A stretch of DNA of 64,000 nt, from positions 1 to 64,000 of the forward strand of contig NZ_QKOB01000007.1 in NCBI RefSeq assembly GCF_003226535.1, in the 5' to 3' direction. The notes below the pieces were generated by a model. That model made no database searches and was not told the origin of the DNA. It saw only the letters and a list, made by a program, of their open reading frames with translations. Every line of letters starts with the position of its first letter. The stretch's first letter is position 1. The position numbers and the translations under genes are program-made. Origin of the DNA: Meiothermus sp. Pnk-1. Its GTDB lineage: Bacteria; Deinococcota; Deinococci; Deinococcales; Thermaceae. Shown in pieces: positions 30,494 through 38,041 of this stretch.

Positions 30494-30937
30494 TCACCTC
30501 GAGCGCTGCGCATTCTGCGCCGGCCGCCAGTACAGCGCCCGGTTCTCCGGGTAGAACAGCCAAATCAGCCCCAGCACCGGCTGGATCAGCGGCAAAAAGC
30601 CATAGTCCACCCCGTACAGGTGCCACACCGTCCGCCCGATGAAGGCCGGCTCGATCACGCTCCAGGTCCCCACGATCAGCACCCCCAGGGTCTCGAACCC
30701 CAGCAGCCCCACCGCCATGTACCAGGCCCAGGGCCGGCGCACGATAAAGCCCAGCGTGGCCAACAGGTAGGCCAGCGCCGCGACGGCGGACAAGCTGGGC
30801 GGAAGGTAATCGCTTACCCCAGGCTTGAAGAAGAGCTGGTAGATGGCCCTGGCCCCGGCGGAGAGGGCCAGCACCGGATAGGAAACGGTAAGGATCTGTC
30901 CAGCCGCGCGCACGAGTTGAGGAGAGGGGCGAATCAC
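30494..30937 (-). CDS. Small integral membrane protein, unknown function
   Basis: A 147-residue protein with four likely membrane segments: around ILTVSYPVLALSAGARAIY, LSAVAALAYLLATLGFIV, WYMAVGLLGFETLGVLIVG and FLPLIQPVLGLIWLFY. The organisation resembles small uncharacterised membrane proteins of Thermaceae, but I recognise no named family. It converges with the metalloenzyme gene and is divergent from the iron-binding protein gene. Confidence 0.75.
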   Translation of the reverse strand: MIRPSPQLVRAAGQILTVSYPVLALSAGARAIYQLFFKPGVSDYLPPSLSAVAALAYLLATLGFIVRRPWAWYMAVGLLGFETLGVLIVGTWSVIEPAFIGRTVWHLYGVDYGFLPLIQPVLGLIWLFYPENRALYWRPAQNAQRSR

Positions 30938-30989
30938 GTCCTATAGTCTAGCCTCCGGCGACACGTGGAACCAGGCAAAGATCATTTTG

Positions 30990-31004
30990 TAGGAATAGTT
31001 CCTA
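30990..31004. promoter_or_regulatory. 15-base perfect inverted repeat upstream of fbpA promoter
   Basis: TAGGAATAGTTCCTA is a perfect palindrome (six-base arms, three-base centre), ending 30 bases before the fbpA -35 box, next to AT-rich sequence TTATAAACTTATAAAA. Its position suggests an operator for an iron-responsive or other regulator; it does not match the Fur or DtxR consensus that I know. Confidence 0.5.
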
Positions 31005-31034
31005 TTATAAACTTATAAAATCCGACTGGAATAC

Positions 31035-31063
31035 TTGACATTGATCCCCTAGGTCTTTACACT
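31035..31063 (+). promoter_or_regulatory. fbpA promoter
   Basis: TTGACA at 31035-31040 and TACACT at 31058-31063 are separated by 17 bases. Transcription would begin near 31070, which places the 31070-31087 palindrome at the very 5' end of the mRNA. Confidence 0.8.
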
Positions 31064-31069
31064 TTTCCT

Positions 31070-31087
31070 GCGCGCCTCGAGGCGCGC
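31070..31087 (+). promoter_or_regulatory. 5'-end hairpin in fbpA leader
   Basis: GCGCGCCTCGAGGCGCGC is an 18-base perfect palindrome immediately before the ribosome binding site GGAGGA (31088-31093) of fbpA. At the predicted 5' end of the transcript it would fold into a GC-rich stem next to the Shine-Dalgarno, able to protect the mRNA or tune initiation. Confidence 0.6.
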
Positions 31088-31098
31088 GGAGGAAACTT

Positions 31099-32160
31099 AT
31101 GAAAAAAGCCGTTTCCGCGCTTCTTACCGTGGCGCTGGCCCTGGGGGTCGCCCAGGCCCAGCAGAGCCTCACCCTCTACACCGGGCGCAGCCAAGCCCTG
31201 GTAGACAAGCTGGTGCAGCAGTTCCAAAAGGACACCGGGATCAAGGTCAACGTGCGCTACGGACGCGACGCGGAGATCCTGGCAGCCTTGCAAGAGGAGG
31301 GCAGCCGCAGCCCCGCCGACGTGTTCTGGGCCAACACCTCGGGGGCCCTCGAGGAGGCGGTCAAGCGCAACCTGCTGGTCCAGCTCCCGGCCAGCCTGAC
31401 CCGTCAGCCGCAGGAGTTCGTACCCTCCCATGGGCGCTGGGTTCCGGTTTCGGTGCGCTTCCGGGTGGCGGCCTATAACCCCGCCAAGGTCAAGGACTCG
31501 GACTTCCCGGCCTCGGTGATGGACCTGCCCAAGGTGGCCAAGTTCAAAGGGCGCATCGGCTGGACCCCCACCTACTCGAGCTTCCAGGACTTCATCACGG
31601 CCATGCGGGCGGTGAAGGGCGAGGCCGCCACCAAGGCCTGGCTCCAGGCCATGATCGCCGCCGGGGCCAAGGCCTACCCCTCCAACCCGCCCATGCTCGA
31701 GGCCATGCAGGCCGGGGAGATCGACGTGGCGCTCACCAACCACTACTACATCCAGCGCATCCTGGCCGGGGTGGGTGAGGGCGAGTATGAGGGCAAGGGA
31801 GAGAGCGAGGAAGAAGCGAAGAAGGAGCTGGCCGCACGCGAGGCCAAGGCCGGGGTAGCCACCTACTACTTCGCCCCTGGCGACGTGGGCGGGCTGGCCC
31901 TGGTTACCGGCGCCGGCATCCTCGCCACCAGCAAAAACCGAGCCGATGCCACCCGCTTCCTCAACTACCTGCTCTCGAGCAAAGCCCAACCCTACTTCGT
32001 CAACGAGGTACGGGAGTACCCGGTGATCGCCGGGATTGCCCTGCCCAGGACCATGCTGCCCTTCGCTAAGGCCATCCAGCTGAGCCCGAAGATCGATTTC
32101 GCCAAGCTCACCGACCTGGAAGGCACCCTCAAGCTGTTGCGCGAGGTGGGGCTGCTCTGA
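31099..32160 (+). CDS. fbpA: Ferric iron ABC transporter, binding protein
   Basis: A 353-residue FbpA/AfuA-type periplasmic binding protein. The signal peptide is MKKAVSALLTVALALGVAQA, and the mature start QQSLTLYTGRSQALVDKLVQQF is typical of iron-binding members. Iron-ligand tyrosines are expected in the paired Tyr of ALTNHYYIQRIL. An unusual acidic stretch (GEGEYEGKGESEEEAKKE) is inserted near residue 235. It is followed, after a pseudogene, by the permease and ATPase genes of the same system. Confidence 0.9.
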   Translation: MKKAVSALLTVALALGVAQAQQSLTLYTGRSQALVDKLVQQFQKDTGIKVNVRYGRDAEILAALQEEGSRSPADVFWANTSGALEEAVKRNLLVQLPASLTRQPQEFVPSHGRWVPVSVRFRVAAYNPAKVKDSDFPASVMDLPKVAKFKGRIGWTPTYSSFQDFITAMRAVKGEAATKAWLQAMIAAGAKAYPSNPPMLEAMQAGEIDVALTNHYYIQRILAGVGEGEYEGKGESEEEAKKELAAREAKAGVATYYFAPGDVGGLALVTGAGILATSKNRADATRFLNYLLSSKAQPYFVNEVREYPVIAGIALPRTMLPFAKAIQLSPKIDFAKLTDLEGTLKLLREVGLL

Positions 32161-32202
32161 GATCCGGAAGACTCTCCGGGCGGCCATACCCAAGGTTTTG
32201 GT

Positions 32203-32602
32203 ATGCGAACATCGCTCTTGGCGGTTTCCGCTTTTTGCGCCAGCGCCTATGCCCAGCTCGAGCAGGCTGCCGCCGCTTATCGCAACGACATGATGCGGCG
32301 GCGTTCTCCGCCCAGATCGCCCCAACCCGAGCGATCCCCAGGCCAGGCCCCATTTGCCCAGATGGGGTGCTCCAGCTGCCACACCCCACCCTTACCGCGA
32401 CCTCCTGTGGCACGATACGGGAAAGGGGCTGGCCGACGGACGGCCAGACGGGGAGGCGAGCGGCCAGGAGGGGCGCCCGCCCCCGCTGTGGGGCGACGAA
32501 GCCTATTCTCCACGACGGGCGGGCGCGGACGCTCGAGGAGGCCATCCTCTGGCACGGGGGCCGCCAAGGGACCTCCACGAGTTGTTGGCCTTCTTGAAGT
32601 AA
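32203..32602 (+). pseudogene. Wrecked di-heme oxidoreductase (DUF1111-like) gene
   Basis: Fragments in three frames match a secreted di-heme oxidoreductase in order. First comes a signal peptide beginning MRTSLLAVSAFCASAYAQLE, then MGCSSCHTP near 32363, which is a c-type heme CxxCH site. Next is YRDLLWHDTGKGLADGRPDG with EASGQEGRPPPLWG, then LHDGRARTLEEAILWHGG in another frame, and a final LHELLAFLK. Large internal deletions and at least two frameshifts make it non-functional. It interrupts the fbpA-fbpB operon. In other bacteria such proteins accompany iron-uptake genes, which fits the location. Confidence 0.78.
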
Positions 32603-32615
32603 GGAGTCTTTGGCC

Positions 32616-34208
32616 ATGCTAGAAGCACGCCGTATGGGGCGAAAACAGGCAACCCGGCCCATCCCCCCATACTTTCTCGTCCCGGCCGTGCTGGCCGGGG
32701 CGGGAGTCCTGCTGCCTCTGGTGTATTTGCTGCTGCGGGCCCTCGAGGCCGACCCCCAGACCCTGGCCCAACTGGTCCTCCGCGAGCGCAACCTGCACCT
32801 GCTGGGCAACACCCTCTGGCTCACCCTGGGGGTCATGGCGGGGACTACCCTGCTGGCGCTGCCGCTGGCCTGGCTCACCGCGCGCAGCGACCTGCGCGGC
32901 CAGCGGCTTTTGGCCCTGTTGCTCACCCTGCCGCTGGCGATCCCCGGCTACGTGGGGGCCTTTGCCCTGTTGGGCGCCAGCGGGCCGGGCGGGCTCATCC
33001 ACGCCCTCACGGGTATCCCCTGGCCGCGGCCCTCGGGGTACTGGGGGGCCTTGGGGGTGCTGGTGCTCTTCACCTACCCCTACTTGTTCTTGAACCTGCG
33101 CTCGGCGTTGCTGGGGCTCGACCCCAGCCTCGAGGAGGCCGCCCGCAGCCTGGGATATCGCGGCCTCGAGGTCTTTTTCAAGGTCGTGCTCCCCCAGCTA
33201 AGGCCCGCCCTGTACGCCGGTTGGCTCTTGGTGGGGCTGCACGTGCTGGGCGATTTCGGGGTGGTCAGCCTGATGCGCTTCGAAACCTTCAGCTACGCGA
33301 TCTATTTGCAGTACTCGGCCTCCTTCGACCGCATCTACGCGGCCTGGCTCTCGCTGATGCTGTTGGTGCTCACCGCCGGCTTTCTCCTGGCCGAAGCCCG
33401 GTCGCTGCGGGGGCTTTCCTTGAGCCGGGTCGGGTTGGGGAGTGCCCGGAGACAACGCGCCGTAGCGCTCGGGGGGTGGCGCTGGCCCGCTTTGGGCCTG
33501 GTGGCCCTCACGCTGGGGGCAGCGTTGGGGGTGCCGGGTGCGGCCATCGCGTACTGGGTGTTCCGCTGGCCCGGCGACTACAACCGGGGTCTGGAGGGGA
33601 TCGTGCAAAGCTTCTTGCACTCGGCCCAGGCTTCGGCTCCGGCGGCCATCCTAGCCGCCCTGTTGGCCCTGCCGCTGGCCTATCTGGGGGTGCGTTTTCC
33701 TTCGGCCTTCTCGCGGGCCCTCGAGCGCACCGCCTACCTGGGCTACACGGTGCCGCCGCTGGCGTTTGCCCTGGCCCTGATCTTCTTCAGCCTACGGGCG
33801 GTTCCCTTTCTCTATCAGACCTTGGCTTTGCTGGTGCTGGCTTACTCCTTGCACTTTCTGGCCGAGGCCATCGGACCGATCCGCAGCGCCCTCTACCAGG
33901 CCAGCCCGAGGCTCGAAGAAGCCGCCCGCAGCCTGGGCTATAGCCCTGTGGGGGCCTTTGTGAAAGCCAGCCTGCCCCTCCTCCAGCGGGGGGTGCTGGC
34001 CAGCATGGCCTTGGTGTTTCTCTCGAGCCTCAAGGAGCTTCCCCTCACCTTCCTTCTGGCCCCGGTGGGTTTTGACACCCTAGCCACGCGCATCTGGGGG
34101 TACACTTCGGAGGCGATGTTCGCCGAAGCCGCCCCTTATGCCCTGTTGATCGCCTTGTTCTCGGCGCTGTTCGTGGGGCTGCTGCTCGCCCAGGAGAGAA
34201 AAACGTGA
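32616..34208 (+). CDS. fbpB: Ferric iron ABC transporter, permease
   Basis: A 530-residue permease made of two fused six-segment halves, as in FbpB/SfuB. Each half has its EAA loop: LEEAARSLGYRGLEVFFKVVLP and LEEAARSLGYSPVGAFVKASLP. ATG 32616 is preceded by AAGGAG at nine bases; an in-frame TTG at 32610 is less likely. Its stop overlaps the GTG start of the ATPase gene. It imports iron delivered by FbpA. Confidence 0.92.
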   Translation: MLEARRMGRKQATRPIPPYFLVPAVLAGAGVLLPLVYLLLRALEADPQTLAQLVLRERNLHLLGNTLWLTLGVMAGTTLLALPLAWLTARSDLRGQRLLALLLTLPLAIPGYVGAFALLGASGPGGLIHALTGIPWPRPSGYWGALGVLVLFTYPYLFLNLRSALLGLDPSLEEAARSLGYRGLEVFFKVVLPQLRPALYAGWLLVGLHVLGDFGVVSLMRFETFSYAIYLQYSASFDRIYAAWLSLMLLVLTAGFLLAEARSLRGLSLSRVGLGSARRQRAVALGGWRWPALGLVALTLGAALGVPGAAIAYWVFRWPGDYNRGLEGIVQSFLHSAQASAPAAILAALLALPLAYLGVRFPSAFSRALERTAYLGYTVPPLAFALALIFFSLRAVPFLYQTLALLVLAYSLHFLAEAIGPIRSALYQASPRLEEAARSLGYSPVGAFVKASLPLLQRGVLASMALVFLSSLKELPLTFLLAPVGFDTLATRIWGYTSEAMFAEAAPYALLIALFSALFVGLLLAQERKT

Positions 34209-35242
34209 GCCTGCGGGTAGAGAACCTCACCAAACGCTTTCACCCGGATCTGCCCCCGGTGGTGCAGGGGGTGAGCTTCAGCCTCGAGCGGGGAGAGGTC
34301 TTCGCCCTGTTGGGGCCCTCCGGCTGCGGCAAAACCACCACCCTGCGCCTCATCGCCGGGTTCGAGCACCCCGACGCCGGAGCCGTCTACCTGGACGACC
34401 AGGCCATCACCCGCCTTCCGCCCGAGCGGCGCGGCATCGGCTTCGTCTTCCAAGACTACGCCCTCTTCCCCCACCTCACCGTGCTGCACAACGTGGCCTT
34501 CGGCCTGCGCGGCCTGCCTCCACGGCAGCGGCGAGCGCGGGCCCTCGAGGTCTTGCAGCTGGTGGGGATGACCGTCTTCAAAGACCGCAAGCCCAGCGAG
34601 CTTTCCGGCGGGCAGCAGCAGCGGGTCGCCCTGGCCCGGGCCATCGCGCCGGGGCCCAAGGTGGTGCTCCTCGACGAGCCCTTCTCCAGCCTGGATGCCG
34701 GGCTGCGCCAGGCCACCCGCGATGAGGTGCGGCATCTGCTCAAGCAAAGCGGGATCACCTCGGTGCTGGTCACCCATGACCAAGAAGAAGCCCTCTCCTT
34801 CGCCGACCGGCTGGCGGTGATGCGGGGGGGCCAGCTCGAGCAGATCGGCACCCCGGAGGAGGTCTACGAACGCCCCTCTACCCCTTTCGTGGCGCAGTTT
34901 TTGGGCCGCACCAACCTGCTGCCGGGGGAGGCCCGGGGCCTCGAGGCCACCACCGCCTTGGGCAAGGTCCCCTTGGCCGGCGGGGCGGTAGGGCCGGTGA
35001 TGCTCTCGTTGCGCCCAGAGCACCTGCGGCTGGAAGCGGGCGGCGAAGCCGAGGTGCTCACCCGGGAGTTCAAGGGCCACGACCTCACTTACCGGGTGCG
35101 GCTGGCGGGCCGGGAGTACCTGGTGCACGAAGCCTCCGGCAGCAGCTTCCAGCCCGGCGACCGGGTGCACATCCGGGTGGTGGCTAAAGCGGTAGTGGTG
35201 GGGCAGCACCCCGCCGAAGCGCCACCGCCTTCCAAGGCTTGA
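34205..35242 (+). CDS. fbpC: Ferric iron ABC transporter, ATPase
   Basis: A 345-residue ATPase with Walker A GPSGCGKTTT, signature LSGGQQQRVALARA, Walker B VVLLDEPFSSLD and switch His in VLVTHDQEEA. The C-terminal ~110 residues form a TOBE-type regulatory domain (SLRPEHLRLE). The GTG start overlaps the permease stop (GTGA), showing translational coupling. The order binding protein, permease, ATPase matches ferric transport operons. Confidence 0.92.
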   Translation: MSLRVENLTKRFHPDLPPVVQGVSFSLERGEVFALLGPSGCGKTTTLRLIAGFEHPDAGAVYLDDQAITRLPPERRGIGFVFQDYALFPHLTVLHNVAFGLRGLPPRQRRARALEVLQLVGMTVFKDRKPSELSGGQQQRVALARAIAPGPKVVLLDEPFSSLDAGLRQATRDEVRHLLKQSGITSVLVTHDQEEALSFADRLAVMRGGQLEQIGTPEEVYERPSTPFVAQFLGRTNLLPGEARGLEATTALGKVPLAGGAVGPVMLSLRPEHLRLEAGGEAEVLTREFKGHDLTYRVRLAGREYLVHEASGSSFQPGDRVHIRVVAKAVVVGQHPAEAPPPSKA

Positions 35243-35262
35243 GCTTTGCTAGGCTTTAAGAC

Positions 35263-36042
35263 GTGCGGCGGATCAAGCTCATCGTCGAATTCGACGGGAC
35301 GCACTTCGCGGGGCTGCAAACCCAGGCCCAGGGCGAGCGTACCGTGCAAAACACCCTCGAGCAGGCCCTCGCGCAGATCCCCGGCGCCATCCCCAAGGTG
35401 GTGGCCGCGGGCCGCACCGACGCCGGGGTTCACGCCCTGGCGATGCCCTTCCACTACGATACCCTCGATACCATTCCCCCTGAGAAGATCCCCTTCGCCC
35501 TCAACGGCCTGCTGCCGCCCGACCTGCGGGCCCTGGCCGCCCAGGAGGCACCGCCGGGGTTTCACGCCCGCAAGAGCTGCTGCTGGCGGGCTTATCGCTA
35601 CCGTATCTTGAACCGCAAGATGCCCAGCCCCCTCTTGCGCCACTACGCCTGGTGGCTACCGCAAAACCTGAACCTGGTGGCCATGCGCCACGCCCTTGAG
35701 CACCTGGTGGGCGAGCACGACTTCCAAGCCTTTGCGGTCAAGGAGAAGCGGCCCACCGTACGGCAAATCTACCGGGCCCACCTCACCGTCCTCACCCCCG
35801 ATATCGCCCAGGATGCCAAAAACGAGCGGGAAATCCACCTCGAGTTCGTAGGGTCGGGGTTTCTGCGGGGCCAGGTGCGGAGCATGGTAGGTACCCTGGT
35901 CGAGATAGGACTGGGTAAACGAGACTCGCAGAGCGTACGGGAGTTGCTCAAGGGCGGCCGCCGCTCCCAGGCCGGGCCGACCGCCCCTCCCCAGGGGCTG
36001 TACTTTGTCGGGGCGGGCTACACGCCGTGGGGGGCAGCATGA
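35263..36042 (+). CDS. truA: tRNA pseudouridine synthase A
   Basis: A 259-residue TruA forming pseudouridine at positions 38-40 of the tRNA anticodon stem. The N-terminus is IKLIVEFDGTHFAGLQ, and the catalytic Asp is in AAGRTDAGVHALAM. GSGFLRGQVRSMVGTLVEIG is the C-terminal signature. The GTG start has no Shine-Dalgarno and lies seven bases after TAGGCT (35250-35255), which could be the -10 box of a leaderless mRNA. Its stop overlaps the next gene (ATGA). Confidence 0.95.
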   Translation: MRRIKLIVEFDGTHFAGLQTQAQGERTVQNTLEQALAQIPGAIPKVVAAGRTDAGVHALAMPFHYDTLDTIPPEKIPFALNGLLPPDLRALAAQEAPPGFHARKSCCWRAYRYRILNRKMPSPLLRHYAWWLPQNLNLVAMRHALEHLVGEHDFQAFAVKEKRPTVRQIYRAHLTVLTPDIAQDAKNEREIHLEFVGSGFLRGQVRSMVGTLVEIGLGKRDSQSVRELLKGGRRSQAGPTAPPQGLYFVGAGYTPWGAA

Positions 36043-37241
36043 ACGGACCACGTATCCTTATCCTCTCCAACGGCCACGGCGAGGACGCCATCGGGGTGGC
36101 CATCGCCCGGGAGCTAGCGCACTTAGGCCTCGAGCCCCTGCCCCTCCCGCTGGTGGGCCGGGGAAACGCCTACGAGCGGGCCGGTTTTCCGGTGCTGGGG
36201 CCGCGCCGGGAGATGCCCTCGGGGGGGTTCGTGCGCCTCAACCCCCGGGCCCTCCTGGCCGATCTGCGCGCCGGCTGGCTGGCGATGACCCAAGCGCAGG
36301 TGCGGGCATTGCGCGCGGTGGCTGCGGGGGCGGCCACGCTGGTGGTGGGCGACCTCTACGGGCTTTTTCTGGGCAGCCGCTACGGGGGGAGGCCGCTTTT
36401 CCAGGTGCAGCCGCTGGTCTCGGTGCGCTACCCGGGGGGAAGGGGCCTCGAGGCCATCGAACACCTCCCCGCCCAACGCTTTCTGCTCCCCGAGCGGCTA
36501 CTCATGCGCCGGGCCGCGCGGGTCTACCCCCGCGACCCCGAGAGCGCGGCCTGGCTCCAGGCGCGGGGGGTCCGGCAAGCGGTGTACCTGGGAAACCCCC
36601 TGCTCGACGCCCTCGAGGGCGAGGCCCCCCTCGAGCCCTCCCCCCCCTATCTCCTCCTCCTCCCCGGCTCCCGGAGCGATGCCTACTTCAGCCTGCCGAT
36701 CATGCTGGAGGCGGTGCGCGCGCTGCGCCTCCCGGGGCTGACCCCGCTCGTGGCTTGGGCAGGGCTGGACCTGGAGCGGCTACGCGCCCCGGGCTGGAGG
36801 CTCGAGCGGCTCGCTGGCCGGGAGGCCGGCATCACCCACACCCTGAGCCACCCCGACGGCACCCGGGTCTTCCTCACCCAGGGAGCCTTCAAATCGGCCC
36901 TGCTGGGGTCCAGGCTGGCCTTCTCAACCTCCGGCAGCGCCGCCGAGCAGGCCGCCGGGCACGGAGTACCCCTCATCGGCTTCCCCACCCCGGGCCCGCA
37001 GTACACCGCGAGCTTTGCCCGGGCACAGCAGCAGCTGTTGGGCCGGGCCCTCACCCTGACCCCTCCCTCTCCTCCTGAGCTTGCCCAGGCCGCCCGGACC
37101 CTGCTCGCTCACCCCGAGGCCTACCGAGCCGCGCAGGAGGAAGGGGAAAAAGCCATGGGGGTGCCCGGAGCAGCCCGGCGCATCGCCGAGGACATCGCCG
37201 CGCTGGCCTACCTCCCCCAGACCTCGAGCCACACCCGGTAA
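36039..37241 (+). CDS. Lipid-A-disaccharide-synthase-related glycosyltransferase
   Basis: A 400-residue GT-B-like protein of the group related to LpxB. The N-terminus ILILSNGHGEDAIGVAIAREL starts the first Rossmann domain. The second domain includes LLLLPGSRSDAYFSLPIMLEA and FSTSGSAAEQAAGHGVPLIGF, corresponding to the UDP-sugar site. Thermaceae are generally thought to lack lipid A, so it probably glycosylates another lipid or carotenoid. ATG 36039 overlaps the truA stop. Its 3' end overlaps the convergent gene by 34 bases. Confidence 0.82.
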   Translation: MNGPRILILSNGHGEDAIGVAIARELAHLGLEPLPLPLVGRGNAYERAGFPVLGPRREMPSGGFVRLNPRALLADLRAGWLAMTQAQVRALRAVAAGAATLVVGDLYGLFLGSRYGGRPLFQVQPLVSVRYPGGRGLEAIEHLPAQRFLLPERLLMRRAARVYPRDPESAAWLQARGVRQAVYLGNPLLDALEGEAPLEPSPPYLLLLPGSRSDAYFSLPIMLEAVRALRLPGLTPLVAWAGLDLERLRAPGWRLERLAGREAGITHTLSHPDGTRVFLTQGAFKSALLGSRLAFSTSGSAAEQAAGHGVPLIGFPTPGPQYTASFARAQQQLLGRALTLTPPSPPELAQAARTLLAHPEAYRAAQEEGEKAMGVPGAARRIAEDIAALAYLPQTSSHTR

Positions 37242-37924
37242 GCCCCTAGCGGCTGGAAGCTGGCGTCCAGCCCCAGCCGTACCCCATCGGCGTAGCTGTA
37301 GGCCAGGCCGAGCAGCAGCTTGCGCCCGGGGTTCCACCAGAAGGAGCCCTCGAGGGCGTCCTGAGGGGAAACGGCCCACCTGCCGTGGCCGAACACCCCC
37401 CGGTCGCCCTGCCAATACAGCCCCCCGTACACCCCTTCCAGTCCCAGGCGCGGGGTGAAGCCCGACCCTCCCAGGAAGGCCCCCGCCGAGAACCCTCCGC
37501 TCCGGCCTCCCAGATAGACCCGGCCACCCCACAAGTAGGCGGCCTCGAGCGAAAGGTGGCCTACCGGCTCGGCCAGCGCATAGCTTCCGTATACCCCCCA
37601 AGCCCCCTCCGGACCAAAGGGGGTCAGGTCCTCCGGATTGCCGTAGCGGGCCCACTTGCCCACCACCACCCGGTAGGGCTCGAGCCGGGCGTCCAGATAC
37701 CCTTCCAGGAGGTCGGCCTGGGGCTCGAGGTCCACCCACACCGCCCCCTTGCCCTGCAGGGTAAACCGGGCTGCGGTGGTACTGGCTTGCAGGCTAAGCC
37801 CGGCGGTTCCTAGGTTCCCGGTGCTCCCCCAGTGCAACCGGAACAGGGCTTCGGGCTTCAGGTCCAGGCTGAGTTGCGGCCACAACAGCGGCAGGCTGAT
37901 CCAAGCGAACAGGAGACGGCGCAT
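37208..37924 (-). CDS. Putative outer-membrane beta-barrel protein
   Basis: A 238-residue protein with a signal peptide (MRRLLFAWISLPLLWPQLSL). The rest is rich in Gly, Tyr, Trp and Leu in alternating patterns such as GVYGSYALAEPVGHLSLEAAYLWGGRVYLGG, consistent with antiparallel membrane strands. It ends in a hydrophobic strand VWLEVWGR. The ATG at 37924 is used because upstream sequence is intergenic repeat. I recognise no named family. It converges on and overlaps the glycosyltransferase gene by 34 bases. Confidence 0.65.
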   Translation of the reverse strand: MRRLLFAWISLPLLWPQLSLDLKPEALFRLHWGSTGNLGTAGLSLQASTTAARFTLQGKGAVWVDLEPQADLLEGYLDARLEPYRVVVGKWARYGNPEDLTPFGPEGAWGVYGSYALAEPVGHLSLEAAYLWGGRVYLGGRSGGFSAGAFLGGSGFTPRLGLEGVYGGLYWQGDRGVFGHGRWAVSPQDALEGSFWWNPGRKLLLGLAYSYADGVRLGLDASFQPLGAYRVWLEVWGR

Positions 37925-37937
37925 CCCCCCTACGCTA

Positions 37938-37985
37938 AAGGCAAAACGCAAAACGCTCAACGCCCTATGCTGGACGTAAGAGCCC
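37938..37985. repeat. Degenerate dispersed intergenic repeat (copy 3)
   Basis: The sequence AAACGCAAAACGCTCAACGC followed by CCTATGCTGGACGTAAG resembles, in reverse orientation, the GCGTTTTGCG/GCGTTTGGCG words of the repeat family at 8.3 and 62.1 kb. It occupies the spacer between the outer-membrane protein gene and the dipeptide permease gene. Confidence 0.4.
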
Positions 37986-38041
37986 CCATGCGAGAAGGTC
38001 GAACCCCTCTCCCGGTGAGATAGGGGCTACGGAGAGATCCT

